Below, in pieces: positions 24,951-31,710 of a stretch of 64,000 bases of DNA (positions are counted from its first letter, which is position 1; the number at the start of each line of letters is the position of its first letter). The position numbers and the translations under genes are program-made. The notes under the pieces were generated by a model. It was not told the origin of the DNA, ran no database searches, and worked only from the letters and a program-made list of their open reading frames with translations. This stretch comes from CBDESM01 sp965205165 (lineage in GTDB: Bacteria; Chloroflexota; Dehalococcoidia; Bin125), in NCBI GenBank assembly GCA_965205165.1, contig OZ242037.1:806001-870000 (forward strand), read 5' to 3'.

Positions 24951-25598
24951 CTAGCCGAAGTACCAGTCGGGCGCGGTCTCGACGTTCGGCTGGTGCCCGC
25001 TGCCTTGCAGTATATCGCACACTCGTTCGCGGCGCACGCCGTCGTAGACGCCGATCCGCGAGACGAGGCTCCACGGCGCGGAGTCCTCGACCAGGAACTC
25101 GGCTTGCCTGCCGTCCTTGTGCTCGGCGCGGAACTCGCGCGCGGTGACGGCTTCCCAGTCGATTCGGGCCAGATCGCCCAAGTCGGCGTAGTCCTTGAAC
25201 TGCCGTGCGCCCGCATTGGAGGTCGTGAAGGCCCAGCGGCGGCCGTGCGCTTCCGCCCACTCGATCACTTCGAGCATGGGGAACTCGAGGTGCAGGATCG
25301 GAGCTTGGCCGCCGCGGTAGGCGAGGTCCGGATCGCCGGCGAAATGGATCGCGTGGAGCATCACCGGGCGCGGGCAGAAGTAGAACGGCACGCACTGGCC
25401 GACCCGGAGGCCCAAGTGGCTGCGCAGCGCCAAGTCGTTCAGGCGGCGCTGCTTGATGGAATTCATCCCGATCGTCGTGCCGCCGCGGCCCAGTTGGAGC
25501 ACCTTGGCGTCGCTCCACAGGCGGCCGTCGGCGATGATCGACGCGAGCCGGTCGACGTGCACGAGGTGGTAGAGCCGGATTTCGGAGGGTGGCGGCAC
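24951..25598 (-). CDS. darT: DarT-like DNA ADP-ribosyltransferase toxin (DUF4433)
   Basis: A 215-residue DUF4433 protein. DarT transfers ADP-ribose from NAD to thymine bases of single-stranded DNA, blocking replication, and works in phage defence. The N-terminal LYHLVHVDRLASIIADGRLW, TIGMNSIKQRRL (NAD-contact arginine near 51), YFCPRPVMLHAI and RQAEFLVED (catalytic Glu167) are present, so the toxin looks intact. It starts with GTG, has no strong ribosome site, and sits 12 bases after the DUF2277 stop, so it may be translated by coupling. Confidence 0.92.
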   Translation of the reverse strand: MPPPSEIRLYHLVHVDRLASIIADGRLWSDAKVLQLGRGGTTIGMNSIKQRRLNDLALRSHLGLRVGQCVPFYFCPRPVMLHAIHFAGDPDLAYRGGQAPILHLEFPMLEVIEWAEAHGRRWAFTTSNAGARQFKDYADLGDLARIDWEAVTAREFRAEHKDGRQAEFLVEDSAPWSLVSRIGVYDGVRRERVCDILQGSGHQPNVETAPDWYFG

Positions 25599-25610
25599 GG
25601 GCAGTCGCGG

Positions 25611-25817
25611 TCAGCGCTTGAGCGGGGGCAGCTGATCGAGCAGCCCGGCCGCGGTCGCGGCGACCTCGGCCACGGCCTGCTCGAACGGGGCTTCGTTCTT
25701 GGCGCTGGGCCGGCGCATGCCGCTGATCTTGCGGATGAACTGGCGCGCCGCCTCTTCGATCTCGGCCTCCGGGGCGGGACCTTCGGGCGTGCGCAGGCGC
25801 TTGATGCTGCGGCACAT
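25611..25817 (-). CDS. DUF2277 domain protein
   Basis: A 68-residue protein fully matching DUF2277: MCRSIKRLRTPEGPAPEAEIEEAARQ, then FIRKISGMRRPSAKNEAPFE. The family is common in actinobacteria and other bacteria and its function is unknown. It lies between an enoyl-CoA hydratase and DarT on the same strand, 8 and 12 bases from each, so it is part of the run. Confidence 0.9.
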   Translation of the reverse strand: MCRSIKRLRTPEGPAPEAEIEEAARQFIRKISGMRRPSAKNEAPFEQAVAEVAATAAGLLDQLPPLKR

Positions 25818-25825
25818 CGGGCGGC

Positions 25826-26659
25826 CTAGAAGCCCGTGAATTCGGGTTCGCGCTTCTCGACGAACGACTTGACGCCCTCGATCCGGTCGTGGGAGTTCTG
25901 CACGAGCGGAAGCACGGCGCCGGAGAGCTCGAGCGCGTCCTCGTAGTTCATGTGGGCGGTGCGGTAGGCCATCAGCTTGCCGACCTTCTGGCCGATCGGC
26001 GGGCCGGCCTCGACCTCGCGGGCGAACTCGTCGAGCCGGGCGGCGAAGTCCTCCTGGGGAACGAGGTAGTTGCTGACGCCGGCGGCGTGGCCCTCCTCGG
26101 CGGACATGAAGCGGCCCGTGAACATCATCTCCATCGCTTTGCGCCAGCCGATGATCTTGGGGATCGCCCAGAAGCCTCCGAGGTCGGCGTAGAGGCCGCG
26201 CTTAACGTAGGCGACCTGATAGCGGGCGGCGGTCGAGGCGACGGCGAGATCGGCGAGGCAGGCCATGTCGAAGCCAGCGCCGACGCAGGGGCCGTTGACG
26301 CCGGCGATGACGGGGACGTCGAGCCTCCGCAGTTCGGCGAAGGTGCGCGTCTCGTAACGGAAATTGAGACGGTCGCCCTCGTTGTCGGCGTGGTCGGGCG
26401 CGGGGCTGCCCTCGTGCGGGTGCGGGAAGTCGCCGCTGCCGGCGCCGCCGTGGTCCATGCCGGCGCAGAAGCCGCGGCCCTTGCCGGTGATCACGAGGCA
26501 GCGGACGGAGCGGTCCATGCGGATGCGCTGGAGCGCATCGAGCATCTCCGCCAGCAGCGGGAACGTGAGCGCGTTGAGCTTTTCGGGGCGGTTCAGCTCC
26601 AGCCAGGCGACGCCGTCCCGCGCGCCGCGCCGATCGACCGTGATGAGCTCGTACTCCAT
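25826..26659 (-). CDS. Enoyl-CoA hydratase/isomerase family protein
   Basis: A 277-residue crotonase-fold protein. GRGFCAGMDHGGAGSG and GPCVGAGFDMACLADLAVAS form the oxyanion hole and CoA site; an insertion rich in acidic residues (DHADNEGD) follows the first. The enzyme hydrates or isomerises an unsaturated acyl-CoA. It follows the LLM oxidoreductase by 24 bases and precedes DUF2277, so it belongs to the run from 27679 to 24410. Confidence 0.9.
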   Translation of the reverse strand: MEYELITVDRRGARDGVAWLELNRPEKLNALTFPLLAEMLDALQRIRMDRSVRCLVITGKGRGFCAGMDHGGAGSGDFPHPHEGSPAPDHADNEGDRLNFRYETRTFAELRRLDVPVIAGVNGPCVGAGFDMACLADLAVASTAARYQVAYVKRGLYADLGGFWAIPKIIGWRKAMEMMFTGRFMSAEEGHAAGVSNYLVPQEDFAARLDEFAREVEAGPPIGQKVGKLMAYRTAHMNYEDALELSGAVLPLVQNSHDRIEGVKSFVEKREPEFTGF

Positions 26660-26683
26660 CTGCTTCCTCCTTCCGGCGCGGCG

Positions 26684-27679
26684 CTAGAGCAGCGCCGGCA
26701 GCACCGAATTCGTGAACCGCATGAACGTGTCGTGGCCGAGCGGCGCGCACATCAGGTAGTCGAGGTCCGTGGTCTCGCGCAACTCGACCAGCTGATCGCG
26801 CACCTTCGCTGGCGAGCCGTGGATGATCACCTCGTCGACGTAGCGCTTGACCGGATCGGACTGCTCGGTGTTCTGCGCGATCACCGGGATGCGGCCGCTG
26901 GTCTTCTCGTTGGCGTAGGAGCCGAGAGTCCATTGCGCGCCCTGCCGAGCGATCTCCTCGGCTTCCGCGTCCGTCTCGGCCACCGCCAGCAACCGCGCCG
27001 TGGGCAGGACGCGCCCGGCCGTTTCGTGCCCGTGCCGCTCCAGCCCGGCCAGGAAGCGCTGCTTCTTGCCGAGGATCGTCCGGTGCGGCGAGTGGGGATC
27101 GAGCAGGATCGAGTACCCCCGCTCCGCGGACCAATCGATCGCGTCGTCGGAGCCGGCCGCCACCCAGAAGGGCGGCGTCGGCTGCTGGAACGGCTTGGGC
27201 AGCACCTCGATGTCCTCGAAGTCGTAGTAGTCGCCGTGGAAGTTGATCCGCTCATTGCGCCAGGCGGCGAGCACGACCTCGACCGACTCGCGGAAGCGGG
27301 CGGCCGATTCGTCGCGCGGCACGCCGAAGGCGCGGAACTCGGTGAGGTCGAAGCCGCGCCCGGCGCCCCAGTTGATCCGCCCGCCGGTGAGCACGTCGAG
27401 CAGGGCGACCTCTTCGGCGATGCGCAGCGGGTGGTAGAAGGCGGCGAGGGTGACGGCGGTGCCGATGCGCAGGTTGCGGGTGCGATCGGCGGCGTGCATC
27501 GCCATCAGATGGACGGAAGGGCAGACCGAGTAGGTCGAGAAGTGGTGCTCGGCGAGCCAGACGCAGTCGTAGCCCGTCTCATCCATGATCCGGACGCGGT
27601 CGAGCGCCCGCTCGTAGACCGTGGGCAGCGGCACCCGCCGCCCCGGCCAGGAGAAGAACTGCAGCACGCCGAACTTCAT
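26684..27679 (-). CDS. LLM class flavin-dependent oxidoreductase
   Basis: A 331-residue luciferase-like monooxygenase. The TIM-barrel blocks GYDCVWLAEHHFSTYSVCPS, RIGTAVTLAAFYHPLRIAEEVALLDVLTGGRINWGAGRG are clear. These enzymes use FMNH2 or reduced F420 to oxidise or reduce aromatic or aliphatic substrates. The ATG at 27679 has GGAGGA eight bases upstream. It is one of two LLM enzymes in the window (other at 56383). Cofactor choice is not decidable. Confidence 0.92.
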   Translation of the reverse strand: MKFGVLQFFSWPGRRVPLPTVYERALDRVRIMDETGYDCVWLAEHHFSTYSVCPSVHLMAMHAADRTRNLRIGTAVTLAAFYHPLRIAEEVALLDVLTGGRINWGAGRGFDLTEFRAFGVPRDESAARFRESVEVVLAAWRNERINFHGDYYDFEDIEVLPKPFQQPTPPFWVAAGSDDAIDWSAERGYSILLDPHSPHRTILGKKQRFLAGLERHGHETAGRVLPTARLLAVAETDAEAEEIARQGAQWTLGSYANEKTSGRIPVIAQNTEQSDPVKRYVDEVIIHGSPAKVRDQLVELRETTDLDYLMCAPLGHDTFMRFTNSVLPALL

Positions 27680-27704
27680 CGCCGCTTCCTCCGCTGCGCA
27701 CACG

Positions 27705-28721
27705 CTACCGCTTGGCGCCGCGGCGGACGGCGGCGAGGCCGCTGAGGACTTCGAGCACGATGCGGTTGCCGAGCAGCGCGGTCACGTCGGCGTGATCGTA
27801 GGGCGGGGCGACCTCGACGACGTCCATCCCCAACAGCGGCGCTTCGAGCGCGATGCGCCGCAGCGCCTCGAGCAGCTGCCGGGAGGTGAGCCCGCCGGCT
27901 TCGGGCGTGCCGGTGCCGGGGGCCATGCCGGGGTCGACCACGTCGACGTCGACCGAGAGGAACACGCCGTCGCAGTCATCCGCGGCGCGTTCGAGCGCCT
28001 CGGTCAGGCATTCGTCCAGCCCGCGCCGGACGATTTCGGGCATGTCGTACCAGCGCATCCGCTGCTCGGCCATCCACTCGAAGACCGGGGGATCGGGCCA
28101 GTAGCCGCGCAGGCCGAGCTGGAAGAAGCGGTCGCCGTGCACCGCGCCGGACGTGATCAACCTGCGCATCGGGGTGCCGTGGCCCCAGAGGCCGCCCTGC
28201 GAGTCGCCGGTGTCGGCGTGCGCGTCGAAATGGATCAGCGCTACCCGTCCGGGCCCATGGTGCCGCGCAACGCCCGAGGCCGTCGCGTAGGTGATCGTAT
28301 GGTCGCCGCCGAGCACGACCGGCAGCGCTCCGCCGGCGGCGACTCGTTGGCAGGCGTCCATCAGCCGCTGCAGGGCGCCTTCGCTGTCGAGCTGCGGCAT
28401 GTAGACGTCGCCGGCATCGACGACGCCGAGTTCATGGAGCGGGTCGACGCCGAGGGTGAGGTGCGGGCGGTAGCCGGTATGCGGCAGGTAGTCGGTCGAG
28501 CGGATCGCCTGCGGCCCGAAGCGGGCGCCCGGCCGCCACGAGGTGCCGGCATCGTAGGGCGCGCCGAGGATCACGACCTGCGCGCCGGCCCAGCTCTCCG
28601 AATCGCCGAGCCGGGCGCCCGGCACGCCGAGGAAGGTGACGGATGGCCCGTACTGCGCCAACGGCGCCGCCGCGAGGTGCGCCTCGCTGTACGACCCGGG
28701 CGCCGCACGCTCGTCGGGCAT
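27705..28721 (-). CDS. Agmatinase/arginase family ureohydrolase
   Basis: A 338-residue manganese ureohydrolase. The metal motifs are complete: LGGDHTI, IHFDAHADT and LSVDVDVVDPGMAPGTGTPE. It hydrolyses a guanidino compound such as agmatine, releasing urea. The ATG at 28721 is chosen for AGGAGG seven bases upstream. It is divergent from the formate dehydrogenase operon, with about 150 bases between for both promoters. Substrate is inferred from family only. Confidence 0.93.
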   Translation of the reverse strand: MPDERAAPGSYSEAHLAAAPLAQYGPSVTFLGVPGARLGDSESWAGAQVVILGAPYDAGTSWRPGARFGPQAIRSTDYLPHTGYRPHLTLGVDPLHELGVVDAGDVYMPQLDSEGALQRLMDACQRVAAGGALPVVLGGDHTITYATASGVARHHGPGRVALIHFDAHADTGDSQGGLWGHGTPMRRLITSGAVHGDRFFQLGLRGYWPDPPVFEWMAEQRMRWYDMPEIVRRGLDECLTEALERAADDCDGVFLSVDVDVVDPGMAPGTGTPEAGGLTSRQLLEALRRIALEAPLLGMDVVEVAPPYDHADVTALLGNRIVLEVLSGLAAVRRGAKR

Positions 28722-28872
28722 GGACAACCTCCTACCCGCAGGATCGCGGAGCAAGCCGCGACTGCCAAACCCGCCGGGCCGATCGGTCCGATGATCTCGG
28801 CGGCCGCGATTTCATAATTAGCACCCTCCCGCCTGCTGCGTAGAATTCGCGGCGCAGGGAGGGCAGGGAATC

Positions 28873-30483
28873 ATGGCGGATGCAGTGACGGTCGACGAGC
28901 TGGATGCGGCGCTGGCGGGGCTGCCGCGGAGGCGGACGCAGGGGTTGCCGGCGCTGCATGCGGCGCATGGGCTGATCGGCTGGCTGCCGGCTTGGGCGGT
29001 GGAACGGGCGGCGCGGTGGGTGCATGTGCCGAAATCGGAGATGTGGGCGATCGCGACCTCGTACACGGAGTTCCGCTTCGCGGAGCCGGCGGAGGGGACG
29101 GTGCGGGTCTGCCGCGGGCTGTCGTGCCGGATCGCGGGCGGGCGGGAGCGTTCGGCGGAGCTGCTGGGGCGCGGCGTGCCGGTCGAGGAGCACGAGTGCA
29201 TGTTCGCCTGCGCCGCGGCGCCGGTCGAGGCGGCCGGGCACGGGCCGGTCGAGGCGGCGCTGGGCGGCGCGGCCTTCGCGATGGCGCGGAACGCGATTCC
29301 GGGCGGGCTCCAGCGGGTGACGGCGATGCCGTCGGCCGATGCCGGATCGTGGCCCGCCTGGGCCGCGATCCGGGCCGACGCGGATCGCTGGACGCCCGCG
29401 GCGGTGATCGAGCTGATCGAAGAGGCCGGGCTGCGCGGCCGCGGCGGCGCGTACTTCCCGGCGGCGATCAAATGGCGCGGCGCGGTCGATGCGGCGGCCG
29501 CGAACGGGGAGCCGATCCTGGTGGTGAACGCGGAGGAGGGCGAGCCGGGCGTCTTCAAGGACCGCTTCCTGATGGAGCGGGACCCGAACCGGCTGCTGGA
29601 AGGCATCCGCATCGCCGCCTACGCGATCGGCGCGTCGACCGCGTACTGCTACGTCAACGGGCAGGCGGATCGTTCGGCCGCGGCGGTGGCGGCGGCGCTG
29701 GAAGAAGCGCGGGCGGCGGGGCTGCTGGAAGAACCGCCGCTGGAGATCGAGATCCGGCGCGGGGCGGGCGGGTACGTGTGCGGCGAGGAGACGGTGATCC
29801 TCGAGTCGATCGAAGGGCGGCGCGCGGTGCCGCGGCTGCGGCCGCCGCTGCCGGTGCACGCCGGGCTCTGGGGGCGGCCGACGGTGATCAACAACGTCGA
29901 GACGCTGGCGAACCTGCCGGACATCGCGGCGCGCGGGGCGGGCTGGTTCCGCGAAGCCGGAACGGATGACGCGCCTGGCACGAAGGTGCTGTCGCTTTCG
30001 GGCGCGTTCGAGCTGCAGGGCGTACTGGAGGTGCCGCTGGGGACGACGGCGGCCGAGGTGATCGGGATCGCGGGGCCGTCGGAGCCGCTGGCGGGCGTGG
30101 CGATCGGCGGGCCGAGCGGGGGCTTCCTCGCGCCCTCGGCGTTCGACGCGCCGCTGCTGCCGGGCGCGCTGGACGGGCACGGCGCGGTGCTGGGCGCGGG
30201 CGGGATCGTGGCGATCCCGGAGCAGTTCGGGATCGGCGAGGCGCTGGACGTGCAGGCGGCCTACAACGCGGCGGAGAGCTGCGGCAAATGCACGCCCTGC
30301 CGCGAGGGATCGGAGCGGATGCGCGACGCGCTGCGCCGCCTGCGCTCCGGCGATGCGGGCGCGCGCGCGGACCTCGACGTCCTGATCCCCGTCCTCGCCC
30401 AGGCCAGCCTCTGCGGCCTCGGCCAGATGGCCCCCAACCCCCTCACCAGCGCCCGCCACCAGTTCGGCGACTCGGTCGCATGA
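28873..30483 (+). CDS. fdsB: NAD-dependent formate dehydrogenase beta subunit (NuoE-NuoF fusion type)
   Basis: A 536-residue NuoF-like diaphorase subunit. An N-terminal NuoE-like [2Fe-2S] thioredoxin fold has CRGLSC...ECMFACA (four cysteines). The FMN/NADH domain has GRGGAYFP, NAEEGEPGVFKDR and GAGGYVCGEETVILESIEG, and a C-terminal [4Fe-4S] site SCGKCTPCREG...SLCGLG. It passes electrons from the formate-oxidising subunit to NAD. The next gene, DUF3800, overlaps it by four bases (ATGA). GGGAGG precedes the ATG. Confidence 0.9.
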   Translation: MADAVTVDELDAALAGLPRRRTQGLPALHAAHGLIGWLPAWAVERAARWVHVPKSEMWAIATSYTEFRFAEPAEGTVRVCRGLSCRIAGGRERSAELLGRGVPVEEHECMFACAAAPVEAAGHGPVEAALGGAAFAMARNAIPGGLQRVTAMPSADAGSWPAWAAIRADADRWTPAAVIELIEEAGLRGRGGAYFPAAIKWRGAVDAAAANGEPILVVNAEEGEPGVFKDRFLMERDPNRLLEGIRIAAYAIGASTAYCYVNGQADRSAAAVAAALEEARAAGLLEEPPLEIEIRRGAGGYVCGEETVILESIEGRRAVPRLRPPLPVHAGLWGRPTVINNVETLANLPDIAARGAGWFREAGTDDAPGTKVLSLSGAFELQGVLEVPLGTTAAEVIGIAGPSEPLAGVAIGGPSGGFLAPSAFDAPLLPGALDGHGAVLGAGGIVAIPEQFGIGEALDVQAAYNAAESCGKCTPCREGSERMRDALRRLRSGDAGARADLDVLIPVLAQASLCGLGQMAPNPLTSARHQFGDSVA

Positions 30484-31304
30484 CGACGGACAGTCGCGCC
30501 GACTCGGGCCTGACCGCCGAGGATCTGGCAAAGATCGGCCGCCTTGTCGACGCCAGCAACCTGATGGTGTTCATCGACGAGAGCGGCGACCATGGGCTGC
30601 AGAATCTCAGCACTCAGTTTCCACTGCTCACCATTGCGATGGTGATCGTGCGCCGCGACGAGTACTTCGACCATGTCGTGCCGGCATTCAATGACTTGAA
30701 GACCGAGTTCTTCGGGCACAAGCGCGTCGTGCTGCACGAGCGCGACATCCGCAAGCGCAAAGGGCAATTCCGGACCTTGGGCTCGGCGCGCCGTCACCTT
30801 GAATTCCAAGAGCGCCTCCGTGCAACCCTCGAAGAGGCACCGTTCCTGCTGCTATCGACGACCATCGACAAGCGCACATACGTAGAATCACCAAACACCG
30901 ACCTGACGCTCAGTCCATACACGGCCTGCTTCATAGCCGCGTTGGCCGCGCTTGAGGGCATCGTCCCCGGCTTCTCGCGTGCGTGGCCGCCGCCCGAGCT
31001 GGTCGTCGAGTCGCGCGGTTTGCGCGAGGACAAGGAGCTGGCCGCCGTGTTCTCCCAACTCGGCCGCGAGCCGTCATCCGGGCTGAGTTTCAGCTATGCC
31101 CTTCGCTTCGCCGGAAAGCAGCAGCACACGACTGGCCTGGAGGTCGCCGACATGGTGGCGAACCCGATCTCGCGCCATGTGCTCGGCATCAATCAGCCGC
31201 TCGTGCCCTGCGAACTGTTGCGCCCCAAGTTCTTCGGAGGCACTCCTCCCGATGCCACTGGCTCCGCGTTCCCCCGATCCCACATCGTGATTCGGGTCGA
31301 GTAG
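30480..31304 (+). CDS. DUF3800 domain protein, copy 2, inside the formate dehydrogenase locus
   Basis: A 274-residue DUF3800 protein with the hallmark FIDESGD at about residue 34 and the later LEVADMVANPISRH block. The N-terminal ~28 residues are an extension. It starts within the stop of fdsB (ATGA) and lies between the two formate dehydrogenase genes, an odd place for a suspected nuclease/defence gene. It is only distantly similar to the copy at 7410. Confidence 0.85.
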   Translation: MTTDSRADSGLTAEDLAKIGRLVDASNLMVFIDESGDHGLQNLSTQFPLLTIAMVIVRRDEYFDHVVPAFNDLKTEFFGHKRVVLHERDIRKRKGQFRTLGSARRHLEFQERLRATLEEAPFLLLSTTIDKRTYVESPNTDLTLSPYTACFIAALAALEGIVPGFSRAWPPPELVVESRGLREDKELAAVFSQLGREPSSGLSFSYALRFAGKQQHTTGLEVADMVANPISRHVLGINQPLVPCELLRPKFFGGTPPDATGSAFPRSHIVIRVE

Positions 31305-31365
31305 ACGGTCTGCCAAGCCAGCAGCACTATCGAGGCTCAGCAGATCCGGCCGCAGTGCGGCATTG

Positions 31366-31442
31366 GGCGACAGACGAAAAAAACCGCGGGCCCCCTCTCG
31401 GGAGCCCGCAGCCGATCGGGGAACTAGCCCCAGTCCAGCCCT
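31366..31442 (-). ncRNA. Structured three-stem element R1, with minus-strand intrinsic terminator
   Basis: Three stems: a closing helix GGGC/GCCC (31366-31369 with 31439-31442) plus GAC/GTC, an inner stem GGGG/CCCC (31419-31422 with 31429-31432), and a 10-bp stem with one mismatch (31387-31396 with 31401-31410, loop TCTC). Seven A's at 31378-31384 become a T-tract on the minus strand, so the long stem forms a good intrinsic terminator for minus-strand transcripts, although both flanking genes are on the plus strand. A TATTAT box on the minus strand at 31445-31450 could be a -10. May be a small RNA or a repeat element. Confidence 0.4.
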
Positions 31443-31506
31443 GATAATAGCACATGTGCACCCGGTTGGGATAGCGACAACCACTAAGGTCTTGGGCAAA
31501 CCGAAG

Positions 31507-31531
31507 GCTCCGGTGGCCATCTCCGGAGCCC
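31507..31531. repeat. Hairpin R2 of the formate dehydrogenase intergenic array
   Basis: An 8-bp perfect stem GGCTCCGG/CCGGAGCC (31507-31514 with 31524-31531) with a 9-base loop, followed by CTCAGCCG. The sequence after the hairpin resembles R1 and R3 (GGAGCCCGCxGCCG), so it looks like a degenerate third copy. Confidence 0.4.
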
Positions 31532-31580
31532 TCAGCCGGACGACTCACTGCGCCATCCCGGTGGTCAGGGTAGCGCGGAG

Positions 31581-31645
31581 GCGGACGAACTGCGGGCTCC
31601 CTTGCGGGAGCCCGCGGCCGATCGGGGATGTGCCCCAGTCCGCCT
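31581..31645. ncRNA. Structured three-way-junction element R3
   Basis: A closed three-stem structure: 7-bp closing helix GGCGGAC/GTCCGCC (31581-31587 with 31639-31645), a perfect 10-bp stem (31593-31602 with 31607-31616, loop TTGC), and GGGG/CCCC (31625-31628 with 31634-31637). Sequence and layout match R1 about 200 bases upstream. It ends 65 bases before the fdsA start. It could be a cis-regulatory RNA, a small RNA or a REP-like repeat; strand is undetermined. Confidence 0.45.
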
Positions 31646-31710
31646 CACAGGGTAGCCGCTCGCTGACTGGTTGAGTGTCGCTCCGATAGCATTCCCGTCG
31701 GGAGGCGCGG

